A stretch of DNA of 64,000 nt from the NCBI GenBank assembly GCA_016110215.1, contig JADWQD010000012.1, positions 1,054,001 through 1,118,000 on the forward strand, in the 5' to 3' direction. This document shows positions 11,204 through 21,252 of this stretch, piece after piece. Numbering within the stretch: position 1 is the stretch's first letter; each line of letters opens with the position of its first letter. A program made the translations under genes and the position numbers. Source of the stretch: Capronia americana (taxonomy: Eukaryota; Ascomycota; Eurotiomycetes; Chaetothyriales; Herpotrichiellaceae). A model generated the notes under the pieces. That model searched no databases and was not told the origin of the DNA. It was given only the letters and a program-made list of their open reading frames with translations.

Positions 11204-12583
11204 AGGTACGTAGTGTGAAAAACTCTTCGCCCTCGCTCGAGACAGGACGCGAACCTTCTTGACGAGAGCTCTGAGGACGAAATAAAAGTGGGAAAGCATG
11301 AGAGTCCCCCTGTTATCTCACCCCTGCCTGTTCTCGCGGTTCTCATAGTGCATAAATCTCATTCAGCCCCGACGCCGACCGCTCTCTCCCTTTCCCCAGT
11401 AGTCATGGTGGCCCATGCCATTCTATCTTGTAGTGGCTGAAGCATCAGGGCTTCCAATACCAGAGGCTGGTCCATTTCCCGAGCGAGATGGACGCCTCCC
11501 AGCCGCTAGACAGTCAGCCAGGAGAGCGTACTCTCACAGAGGAGAACCGGATATTGTTCCGAAAACTCCTGGTGGAGTCGCATGCCGGGCACATCAGTGC
11601 AGCAGAGGCCATGGTAACCAGTCAATGGAGGGTGAATGTGGGATGCACGATTGGGCCTCGGTTGGACGATAATTGGGAGGCAGTCGCCGGTAGGACTCGG
11701 GAGAGGGAAAGTTGCGCCACAGTTCGACCAGGTTGAAATGCGAGAACGCTCACTGTCGGGGAAAACATCTGGTCAGTTGGTCCAGAGAGGGACGGGGGAG
11801 GGGACAGGCGCCGGCCCATCCTACCCCGGACCGGGGAGTTACAATCAGCTGCCAAAATGTCTCAATGGCCGGCCACGCTTGATGAAGCACCCACGCAGTC
11901 CCTCCAAAGGCAAACGCAGTAAGGAGGTCAGCCCTGGGAGGGGAAGTATCTGTCAGCCGCATTCATAGGTAGCATTGGTCTGGATCTCTCTCGATCGAGT
12001 CATATTCCCCCACTGGATGGGATTCGAACTTGTCCGGCCCATCAACAAGGGTCAACATGGAAGGATCTTCCTTCCCGACGGAGGCCTGTGGAAGTGGATC
12101 GGCTTCCAGGGCGAAGAGGTCGTCCATCAGATCGACGTCCAGGCCCGCCCGAGCGACACGAGGGGAGAATGGATTTGTTTTGTTCATGGACCAAGGTTAT
12201 GAGGACAGAGCCCCCCAGTTCGTTTCCGCGTCCCAGTGACAGCCGTGTTGGCGATCCGACGACCCCTCGCTTCCAAGTTCTTCTGGGATCGTAGAGGCGT
12301 CATAAAGAAGCAGATCGCTCCTTCTATGCACGCTGGCATTTGATCAAACCAGCGTCCTGCTGCGGTCGCAGCGTCGCTCCAATCTGGTGCAGTTGTGCGC
12401 CACTGCGCCGAGAGAGCTGCACACATGTTTTCTCGGCGCTTGATTCGAAGCTGGAAAGATTGGACAGAGGATGTAGAAGAACATGTGCATGTCGGAATAA
12501 TTTTAATACAGCCACGCCGCTCGTCACTCTATGCTCCCTTGCGATCACCTCGCAGCTCCAATCTCAAGCCGTACTGCCCACAT
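11204..12583. other. Gene-free or unresolved stretch
   Basis: No gene can be supported over 1.4 kb. Two fragments look slightly protein-like. One is a plus-strand frame at 11488-11634 (a helical stretch with LTEENRILFRKLLVESHAG). The other is an acidic minus-strand frame at 11963-12187 followed by one with an aliphatic/Trp-rich segment at 11750-11962. I could not join them with good splice sites, so a decayed or unrecognised small gene remains possible. Confidence 0.4.
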
Positions 12584-13585
12584 TTACGCTTTGGCAGCAG
12601 CCAGCTTTACATAATAGCGCACAGTGTCTACAACTTGGGTCTCCCAATCCTTGAACTTGAAACCAAAGAATTTCTCGCTCTCAGTCGCGTCAAACGGCAA
12701 TGGCAGTGACGCTTGGCTTCCCCCAAGAGGAATTAAGCCTTTCTCCACTTCCGTCGGGAAATGCTTCTTCACGATATCGATGGCTTCATCCCACTTGATG
12801 CCATTGACGTCGTAGTTGGCGCCGAAGTTTTTGTTGCCCTGGACCTTGGGGTCTAATCCTGCGATATGCAGGAACGCGACATCGTCGACATGGACAGTGG
12901 CAGCCGGCATTCCGTTGGGGTTCTTGCCACCGAAGAGAACACTCAGGGCAAGACCATTTGAACCAGCCAGGACGGCTTCTGTAGTGGTTGCCAGCTCATT
13001 TGGCCCAACGACAAAAGTGGGCATGATATTGACCACCGTGAACTGTGGCTTTTCTTTGGCAATGAATTCTCGGGTGCGGTTGTAGGCGAGCTTCTTGCTG
13101 GCGGAATATGCTGCGAAGACGTGGGGATATGGTCCATGCGGATCTGGCTCCACGTTTTCGGCGGTAAAAGGCCCCGTTGGCGAGTCGGGGTTCACAGCGA
13201 CGACCGAAGAGGTGAAGACTACCCGCTTGACGGATGGTTGCTTCAACGCCGAGTAGAGTATGCTGAGGGTGCCCCGGATGGCGGGTTGGATAATATTGGC
13301 CTCGTCGTCATCAGAAGGCCGTGCGAGAGGAGAGGCAATGTGCACGATGAAGTCGACGCCCTGGACTGCCTCGTCGAAAGCACCATCCTTCTCGATATTC
13401 GGGACAATGATAAAGGTAAGCTGTTCGAGGTATGGCTGGGTCGATGCAGCGGCCTTGATCTCCGCGATCTTGCTTTCACTCCGAACCGCGGCTCGCACTT
13501 TGTAGCCTTTGGACAGCGCCTCTATCAATGTGCGGTACCCGACGTGACCTGTACCTCCGGTCAAAAGAACGAGTTCGCCAGCCAT
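12584..13585 (-). CDS. NAD(P)-dependent extended SDR reductase (DFR/Gre2-like)
   Basis: Single exon, 333 residues, typical for dihydroflavonol-reductase / cinnamyl-alcohol-dehydrogenase / methylglyoxal-reductase-like extended SDRs. The nucleotide-binding TGGTGHVG motif has glycines at 10, 13 and 16. The active site is Ser126/127 (FTSS) with Y160-x3-K164 (YSASK). A substrate-lid region with NIMPTFVVGP and the VHVDDVA motif follows. It should reduce a carbonyl or aldehyde with NADPH in the cytosol. It could finish the oxidation/conjugation pathway of the genes to its left, but such reductases are common and it may be independent. The leader carries a hexanucleotide repeat and a TATA box lies 177 bp upstream. 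Confidence 0.92.
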   Translation of the reverse strand: MAGELVLLTGGTGHVGYRTLIEALSKGYKVRAAVRSESKIAEIKAAASTQPYLEQLTFIIVPNIEKDGAFDEAVQGVDFIVHIASPLARPSDDDEANIIQPAIRGTLSILYSALKQPSVKRVVFTSSVVAVNPDSPTGPFTAENVEPDPHGPYPHVFAAYSASKKLAYNRTREFIAKEKPQFTVVNIMPTFVVGPNELATTTEAVLAGSNGLALSVLFGGKNPNGMPAATVHVDDVAFLHIAGLDPKVQGNKNFGANYDVNGIKWDEAIDIVKKHFPTEVEKGLIPLGGSQASLPLPFDATESEKFFGFKFKDWETQVVDTVRYYVKLAAAKA

Positions 13586-13670
13586 TGCAAGGAGTCGGCG
13601 GAATGGGAAGGGTGTCGTTTGAAAGTGGAGTAATAGAAATCGCTAGCTGGACACTCGATTGCTGCTCAAC

Positions 13671-13718
13671 TGTTGCTCTTGCTCTTGCTCTTGCTGTTGC
13701 TGTTGCTGTTGCTGTTGT
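13671..13718. repeat. CAACAG/CAAGAG hexamer repeat in reductase leader
   Basis: On the plus strand this reads as CTGTTG and CTCTTG hexamers in a run of about eight. Read on the minus strand it is a (CAACAG)n/(CAAGAG)n tract starting about 85 bp upstream of the reductase ATG, so it would be transcribed as an unstructured 5' leader. Confidence 0.85.
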
Positions 13719-13761
13719 GAGTTGTGAGATAGGATAGCGAACTGCAAGGAACTGGCAGGAG

Positions 13762-13769
13762 TTTATATA
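13762..13769 (-). promoter_or_regulatory. TATA box of the reductase gene
   Basis: TATATAAA on the minus strand, 177 bp upstream of the reductase ATG and upstream of the CAACAG leader repeat, which fits a transcription start between them. Confidence 0.55.
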
Positions 13770-14335
13770 GCTTCTTGCCTGGTTCTCTTGACCGCACGCG
13801 CGCGCCGGCTTTTTTCATTGAAACTAGCGTCAAGTTTTCCAATGCGGCATCCCCAGCAGCCTGGTGTCCTGGTGAAGCTTCACTACGTAACAAATCGAAG
13901 CCATTTGTCAGTATTCTGCAATGTTCCTTGGGCGGCACGATCTGGTCAAGCTGCCGCGTGGTCGAGTTCGTGGCCGACTAGCCAGTTAGATGAGCAGTAG
14001 CGGTGCTCGGAATGCGATGTCATGGTCGGGTTGGCCTCGGATACATGCAGGTTGATGATCGATTATGTCTTTCTTGAGCGAGGGGCAGCGCTGTTTACTG
14101 ATCAGATTTCAGTCGCCACCCGAAGCGGTTTAGCCTCTTGATTGCTTGGCGGTGCTTGCTTTGTCATTCGCACGCAACTCAGCTCCCCGCCGACTCCCTC
14201 ACACCATCACGCAAGCTTCTTCCTCCCATGATTGGCCTTTGCAGTTGCCTACGCCCGAGTACCTGATGAAGTATTTGCCGAAGAACTGCCCATCACAGCC
14301 TCCATGGTCATCGGCACGCATCTCCCTCGTCCATC

Positions 14336-14800
14336 ATGATTCAGCCAGAGGAGGTCGCTCAACTGATGGCTTTCCACGCCGCACATTTCCCAGGCCAACC
14401 GATTCCACAAGTGACTACGGCCCATCACCAAGCCCCAGGCCAGCCTGAACCCGACCATCCGGCCGATCTTGACAATGACGAACTCGGCTACTACGACGAT
14501 GGGGCCAAACGGACTTTGACCGATGAACAGATCAAGATGTTTCGTCACTCGGAGATTCAACGCCTGCTAACCGAAAGAAGAGCAGCCAGAGAAAAGGAGA
14601 AAACACGACCGAAGACGGAGGCTGGCAGTAGCTCTTCCGTCACGCGGGACTCGAGGAAGCGGCGATTCTACGACGAACCATCTACAGACCATCCCCTTGT
14701 AGATGCTCTCGTGTACGACGACCAGCCAGAGTCCCGCTCAATTTCAACTGCAGCAGAGAAGAAATTCGTGTGGCCAGTCCTGGGACAGCGCGCATCATGA
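14336..14800 (+). CDS. DUF3807 family protein
   Basis: Single exon, 154 residues. The N-terminus MIQPEEVAQLMAFHAAHFPG and the central GYYDDGAKRTLTDEQIKMFR are the conserved core of the fungal DUF3807 family, whose members have about 150-200 residues. A highly charged helical segment (RLLTERRAAREKEK) and a C-terminal FVWPVL follow. Function is unknown; the composition suggests a soluble, partly disordered, possibly nuclear protein. It is convergent with the orphan gene that ends at 14942. The region just upstream has an earlier open frame (from 14146), but the ATG at 14336 fits the family start. Confidence 0.8.
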   Translation: MIQPEEVAQLMAFHAAHFPGQPIPQVTTAHHQAPGQPEPDHPADLDNDELGYYDDGAKRTLTDEQIKMFRHSEIQRLLTERRAAREKEKTRPKTEAGSSSSVTRDSRKRRFYDEPSTDHPLVDALVYDDQPESRSISTAAEKKFVWPVLGQRAS

Positions 14801-14941
14801 TACTTTCATCGTGTCGGGATTCACGGAAATAACCGCGGGTGTCAACTGCTCGCTGTCACGATCCTCATGGGGAAATCAACCGGGCAACATCATATCATCA
14901 GCGGCTCAACCTTCATGTGAGTATGTCAGCAATTCTTTTGT

Positions 14942-15739
14942 CTATGGAATGTGTTTTGTGATGAGCCCTTGTATCATCCTTAGCCTGAAGTGGGCGCTGG
15001 CAGCAGTCTCGGCTTGCTTGATGACCGCTTCAGCACGACCACCCACATCTGCTGACTCAATCTTCTCTCTGATTATCTCTTTCCCTAGAAAACAATGGTG
15101 ACCAAACATGGGGCAAGAACAACAATAACTGACACGCAATTAGGGCCTCCATCCACTCTCCTGCGGGAAGATGTTCATTCATTTTGACCGCCGACCAAGC
15201 AACTCGTTCGATGCCTTGCGTTTGAGATCCGTCCGACGTACAGAAGGAGGCTGCGGCTCGTCCACAGAACGCAACCTGGCCTCGCAGGACCCTCTAGTTT
15301 CACTCGTATTGGGCTCGTCATCCTCCGGAGGACCAAAAGACAGAGATGCCTGAGAGCTTGCGCCTTGCGGCACCCCTACGACGGGGGGCGTGGCCATTCC
15401 AGCCGGAAAGCTCTGGGTGACAAGTTCTTCATCTCCCGCTTGAAGATGGTACTGTGATTCTTCGTGGTATGATTCGCCACTCATGGGGTCGTTGTTGCCA
15501 TGTTCTGCCTGCGGGGTGTCTCCGTCAACACCGCTTTGTTCGTCCGAGTCGTCCTTAGAACATCCTATTGATGCTGGTCAGTCCGAAACCAATCAACGTC
15601 GAGTCGACTTCAACACACGATGAGACCATCCGTCTGTGCAGTCATCGTCCACGCTTCTATCGGAGTCAATCTGATTCTGAACGCTTTCCTCTGTCCCCTG
15701 TTCGGAACGAGCCATGTCTGCCTTGAAAGATTCTGCCAT
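14942..15739 (-). CDS. Orphan disordered protein with helical C-terminus (3 exons)
   Basis: Model: complement(join(14942..15084, 15196..15564, 15619..15739)), 210 residues; not recognised. Residues 1-155 are acidic, Ser/Gly/Asp-rich and probably disordered. A basic patch (RRTDLKRKASNELLG) leads into an amphipathic helical segment (KEIIREKIESADVGGRAEAV, then KQAETAASAHFRLRM). Intron 1 (15618-15565, 54 nt) has a GACTGACC branch-like site and an ATAG acceptor. Intron 2 (15195-15085) has a strong T-rich TTTTCTAG acceptor but a weak GTCGGC donor; if unused, the protein would end at 15179 with 168 residues. The smooth junction NELLG/KEIIREK favours the longer form. The basic patch could be a nuclear signal. 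Function unknown. Confidence 0.5.
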
Positions 15740-18474
15740 CGTTGGAGGGAAGCTAGGTCTCTATGTCCTGGGCGTCGAGCTGGGATGATGGGATTGTGGG
15801 CTCTACAACACTTGATCATCAGAGACGTGTTTGGCGAGCGACGTATCTGCAATATCTGGGAAATTAAGACACACCCTTCCTGAGACAATCATACACCGCT
15901 CCATTGCGATAAAAGATCAGGCTGCCACGTGTCCATTGATCAACAAGGGAACGAGAAAAAATCAAGCTGGGGCATTCAGGGGCTTAGATGACGCTACTGC
16001 ATGCTCCGACTTCTGCGGCAGCCACAAACCTCCAGAACGATACAAGGTGGATTATCTAGCATCGCTCGGCTTCGAACATCAGCTTACACGGCAGCCGACC
16101 GGATAGGCGGTCGTAAGAGAGGCATGCAAGCGATTCTTCCTTTGAGATTTTCCAGGAGCCACGCGTGTCACAAGAAATGAAGCCTTCTGCGCCAACATCG
16201 CCGCATACACAAGGCTCGAGAGGTATTCAATATGTAGTGGGAGGTTGGAATCTTGAGCTTGGTCGCTTTCCTGGTGGATACTAGCAGAAACCACGTAAAC
16301 ATCCCGATTCACCAAAGGGACAACGGTGTGCCAGGAATTTCGGATTCAGTATCTCAGGCTAGACGGCAAGCACCGACCAGCCGGTCTTCCGGGACACTAA
16401 GCAAGCACTGCGTAGCGAATTTCCGAACAACTACACTTCTATCAAGCAAAACAGAGCAATCCCTGTCCGGCAGTGCTGCAACTATGACACGAGGTCGCAT
16501 TCGGTGGCTTGATAGAACTCTCGGTGAGTCTGAATGGGCGCTACACGCGACGTCTCACCAGTCGAAAGACCAAGAGTTGCCTACGAGGTCGAGCCCAAAT
16601 CGCTCGCTTCAAAGCCGGAGCGGCTGCTTTCCTCATGGCCCGTTCATACCTTGAATCGATCGCCAAAACCAGACCGATTCACATTATCAGCCGGGGGCAT
16701 CATTTTTCCCGGTGCAAGGCGTCTTCTGAGGATCTCTTGGCTCCATTCTGGAAATCATCCTGAGAGCCAGCCCTCTGAAAAATTCCCCGCATAGCCATGG
16801 CCGCCTTCGTGGCCGCAGGAGGCTAAGCGCCTAGCCTGCCCTCGCGAGGTTCAGATTCCGGGACTGCTGCAGTCTATGGTTAATCTCTCAGATTAACGCT
16901 TGCTCAATTATGTTGTCGCCAGATGTTACGATAAGGATGTGGTTAACAATGCCCTCAGGCTGTCAATCACCGAGTGAGGAAGAGCGGTGAACCACCCGCA
17001 ATCCAGCAAGGCAGCGAGCATTAGACCTTACTTGTCTTCCTGCTGAGTAGCAAGTGGTCTGTCAAACCGGTGACGCTAGCTCAATCGTCGCCCCTGAGTC
17101 CCCTTGCTCGCGCGTTGACGAAGTCCCAACACACTGGATGAGCTGGATGAGCCGGAACGACCCGCCCGCTTTCTCAATCTCAATCTGTCCTGGGTGGCTG
17201 GCGGGATGCAGATCAGCTCGCAGGAAGGAAACGCCGTGTCATGTCTCGAACGACATGGGTCGGCCGGAAGGCTCATCTCCGCAAAGGTTGGAATTGTGGC
17301 TGTTTCAATTTTGACCCGCGGTCACTCAGTTTTCATCGCGCCACTGGGTCTCCGACTGTTGCTGGTGAATGCGAAGCGTACTTGAGTCAGCCGTCCGGGC
17401 CTACTTGGACACAGACAACAGGCTCTGCCTGCTGTACCAACGTCGGGCGACGAGCATTCCTCGAAGAGCCATCGACGAAGCACCGGAGACGCATGGTACT
17501 TCCAGTTCCTCAACGAGGACGGGTTGGGATGACGCTCCTCAGTTAGGTATGGGGTCTGATGCACATGTCGACCACAAGTTACTTTGAGCCAGTGACTGGG
17601 CCTTCCTTCAATGATCCATAGCTAAAGGTACGTCGACGGGAAGGAGTCACTTTGGTGTGTGCCTATTACTGTGGTGTGTTGGAAGGCAGCTTCTTGGGGC
17701 AAGGTCCGCAGGCCATGGTGACCCCCTTCGAGACCTTGCAGCGCCTAATGCAACCCCAACCCCCCCGGTGTGTTGGCAGGCTGTGACTGATGCGCCTCCG
17801 GAAAGCGCGTGCAGCGTCTTTCCATCGTCCCGTCATGCCCGATGGAGAAATGGCCACGTCCATTCCTGTTGCTATCCGAGCTCTGCACTGACTGCGCCAT
17901 GGCCCGACCGCGCACACAGGGATCCGAGCTTGCCGGGTGGCCCGCAACTACTAATTCATAGAAGTCGAGGGAAGAACAAAGACCATGGGAGACGCCTGAG
18001 ACCGTGTCAAGCGTGATCTACAGGGGAATCGGGAGGAGTTGGACGTTGCCGCGATTCGGGGATTGGCCAACTTGAAAACATCTCCGTCTAGTGCAAAAAG
18101 CTGAGTGGGAGTTTCTTCCTCAACGTCTACATGGTTGCCTCCGATTGTAGAGCCGTTCGAGCTCGAGATTATCGTAATAATATCATTGACAGAGAAGCTA
18201 AAGTGGCAACTGTACAGCGTACCTTGTCAAACAAAGTGCCCTGACCGAGACCTTCGCCCATGCATCGCCAAAAAGCCTCACCTCACCGCGCCGCGCCCAC
18301 CCACCCGCAAGGCTTACCCGCCGTCGACTTGTATCTGCACCGCATAGTCACACATCCATGCACCTCTGTTCGCATAGTCACACATCCACGCAGGGCCTTG
18401 AAACAAACACAAGGGAAAAAAACTGAGACCACATCAATCTCGAGCGCGTTTCTCCCCCTAAAAATCCAGAATAT
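15740..18474. other. 2.7-kb gene-poor stretch
   Basis: No supported protein gene was found; the longest frames (up to 133 codons, 16253-16654) have no domain and no codon-composition signal. A short inverted repeat (AGGCTA / TAGCCT, near 16818) and a 30-bp-period direct repeat (18341-18388) are the only structures seen. Confidence 0.55.
18341..18388. repeat. 18-bp direct repeat near the tRNA gene
   Basis: CGCATAGTCACACATCCA occurs at 18341-18358 and again at 18371-18388 (30-bp period), about 90 bp from the 3' end of the tRNA gene. Its origin is unknown. Confidence 0.8.
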
Positions 18475-18545
18475 TCCGACACCAGGAATTGAACCAGGAG
18501 CTACGGTGTGAGAGACCGTGATGTTGACCATTACACCATGTCGGA
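18475..18545 (-). tRNA. tRNA-Glu (CTC), intronless
   Basis: The 71-nt minus-strand sequence folds as a cloverleaf. The acceptor stem TCCGACA/TGTCGGA has 7 perfect pairs. The D stem is GTGT/ACAT with one G-U pair. The anticodon stem ACGGT/ACCGT is perfect, with loop CTCTCAC giving anticodon CTC (Glu, codon GAG). The T arm is CCTGG-TTCAATT-CCTGG, which leaves a T-T mismatch in the middle of the T stem. The internal promoter B box (GGTTCAATTCC) is close to consensus. The mismatch could mean a slightly decayed copy, but all other stems are intact. Confidence 0.88.
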
Positions 18546-21252
18546 AATACGAATTCTGTGCCAAATTGTTGAGTCAACTTTTACAGCTTGGAAACATATC
18601 ACTCTTATAATCTATTCGAGTGACTGACTCACTGGTTGGCCATGGAGGCAGTGGCTAAGTAAGGTAAGTCACTTATTCTTCACCTGTCGCAGAAGGAGCT
18701 GCACTTGGGGACCTTGGTCCGCTACTTGACTTGGCTTCCTCCTTTTGAGTTTTCTGCAGGACTCATTGGAGACATCCGATTGCTTGCACAGTGGAAGATC
18801 TTACTGATGTATGAGATTGATCTCCAGCTGACAATATTCTGTCCTCGACCTGCCCGGCCACATTCCTACCGCGTACCCTCGTGGATACCTCCCCATACGC
18901 TCGTCCAAATCTCTCTGGACCTTTGGCCCTCCATCCTCCACACCGCACATATTGTCTGCAGAGTCTACAGTCAAGGAAACAAGAGAGGGAACTGCGAGCA
19001 CGAACGACTGGCGCGTACATTTGCGATGGAGCCCAGCTGGAGTTTCTGCGTGTCTGCCCACATCTCACTGCCTAGTTTCGATAATACCTGTCGGTGTTCA
19101 TGCCCTTCGCACCGACTCGTCAGTCCCTACGTTGGAAGTCTACATGGTTGGTACGTCAGTTTTTGATATGGCGGGGACGAGGCTGCGAGTCCATACCAAA
19201 CATTCCTGCCCTCTCTACCTTGCGAATGCGGAGTTAATCCCCTCTCGCGTCCTCCGCCAGATCTTCTAGTCCAAATACAGGCCGCCGAATTCGTCAGGAG
19301 AGCTCGCAGATCCGGCAGGCCCTTCTATTCTACTGTCGGGATGACCTCATTCATGTTCGACGAAAGTCTGCTAGAACCGCTAACTCAGATTCGACCGGCT
19401 CGCCGCCCGCTTATTCTCGCTTGAGATGTCCCTTCTGATCGAGTTCTGCGACAAACTACTGCGTTCAAGTAATGTGTGACCTCAGATCAAGGTCTGATCA
19501 TGCAACAGGAAAAGAAATGCCCTGCGGGAATCTAACGGTTCATGCCTCTGCAAGGACTTGAATATCCGATCTCCAGTCTGCCTGAGGAACCCGCAGATCA
19601 ACAATACGCTTGTGTAACGACGCAGAAGAAGCCGTGGTTTGAGCCTGAAGTTGTCTCTCACTGCTGATTGCCATTCTTGTCTCCCTCCCTTGAGCCCACC
19701 GCCTTGGCATCTTGACACCGACAAGTAAGTACTGATACCAAAGCAAAGACATTCAATCCCAGCAGACGCCAATCTGACAAATGGGATGACAAGTTAACAA
19801 TCACCACAATACTGTTCTCTCCGCTGGGGTTCCCAAATAAAATACTTTCGTTGAGATGCTCGAGGCTGACAATCCAACAAGGCTGAACTCTCCTCCGGCT
19901 CCGCTTGTGACACGAACTCAAATTCCCCGGATGTACGGAGTATCAAGTATATACGTACCGTGTACACAGTAAGCGGGCTCAGCAAAAGGGATAAGCCAAA
20001 ACGCATCGCACTTCATTGGTTTGGGTCCCTGGACTCCCCGCCAGGAACTTGTTCGCCACCAGGGGATGTCAGAACGCAGAAACGGTGGCGGGAAAGCTGG
20101 CCTTGCAGAGCCAAGCCCAGGCACACGGCACGAGGTCCACTAGTCGGTTTCCGTTCCTGGACCTGAAGGCGGAAAGCTGGGGAAGAGCGGAAGAGCGGAA
20201 GGAAGGAAGGAAGGAATGATCAGCCGCGCTCGCGGGCCACCGAGACCGGGTCCTGCCCTAGTCCTCCCCCATCCTCAGGGGCATGATACATACGGTTCGC
20301 TGTCGGAGGAAGCAAGCAAAGGCTGCTGACGACCACAGACAGGACTCGTATGTACGAGGCTGTTCCCCTTGATATCCGGGGCGTGGCATCCTGTACTCCC
20401 TTCCGAGGCCGTCTCCATCACATGCCTGCGTCGACGCTCTTGGCTTCAAACTGCGCGTGCTCGTGCCATGAATGGGTCAACAGGCGCGGAGATGATCCAA
20501 TCAGTAGGCATGATGATTTGATCGAATTGGTCTCGCGACTTTCTATTTTGTTTCCCGTGCTCTGCTTCCCGGAGATCTCGCGAGAGGGTTGATCTCCCTG
20601 CTGCTGTCGTGTCTTGCAAAGTCCTTCCCTCCAACGTTCAACCAATGTGATAGACCCTTGCACGAGAGTCAACACACACAACATACGCGGCACTGTACGA
20701 TACGAGGCATATACTGTAGCAAGCTTTTTCTATCGGTGAAACGATTGTCTGGTCTCATTATCCGTTTCTGTATCAACATACGAAAACTATTGACTAGTAA
20801 TTTCAGGTTCTCGCACCAACAAGCCCCGGAGCAGCTACAAAGCAAGCCATTCATTCATCGCAGGAACAGGAACAGACAAGGCAGACAAGTCTGCATGGGA
20901 ATACAGGGTTTGGGTGTTTTCCAGGTTTGTTTTTTCCGTTTTCTTTCCTTTTTGTTCTGCCTGTTCATGTCCCGTTTGTGCATGCGTCTGTGTGTGTGTA
21001 TGTGTGGTGTGTGTAAAAGCATACACGAAGTCCTGCTCTGTTCAGTTGTGAAAGATGCCCGGTCCCTCTTTTTGATCGACCCACAACAACACACGAACCC
21101 CGTTTGTAGCTTGCAGCGAAACTCATTAGCACAAGATTATGAAATTAGAGAAGATAATTTTCTGTGCAAGCTGGCGCCAGCGTCCTCTCCTCCTCTTGCT
21201 CGGTGCCAAGCGCAAATTATCTTCATATCTCCACCGGTCGATCAATCTACAT
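18546..21252. other. 2.7-kb stretch upstream of the tRNA and 3' flank of pma1
   Basis: No gene is supported. Frames such as 18705-19166 lack domains, and a 302-codon frame from 20589 runs antisense into the pma1 3' end and is Cys/His/Gln-rich noise. A (GGAA)n microsatellite lies near 20200-20216 and a (TG)n-rich tract around 20986-21014. The right end should contain the pma1 3' UTR. Confidence 0.55.

Larger units (their letters stand above)
13586..14335. other. Divergent promoter region, reductase / DUF3807
   Basis: This 750-bp head-to-head gap contains the reductase's repeat-rich leader and TATA box on the left. The right part is featureless and presumably holds the DUF3807 gene promoter. 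No other coding frame is convincing. Confidence 0.6.

Noticed and set aside
12010..12060. GGATTCGAACTTG motif suggesting a minus-strand tRNA T loop
   Set aside because: The flanking bases do not pair into a T stem and no acceptor or anticodon arm can be folded.
15610..15888. 92-codon minus-strand frame
   Set aside because: It is in another frame over exon 1 of the orphan gene; the frame with a proper ATG and splice donor is preferred.
16812..16835. Short hairpin AGGCTA...TAGCCT as a possible terminator or tRNA fragment
   Set aside because: Arms of six bases occur by chance at this scale and no associated RNA gene could be folded.
18705..19166. 153-codon plus-strand frame
   Set aside because: No domain, no splice support, and competing open frames on both strands of equal quality.
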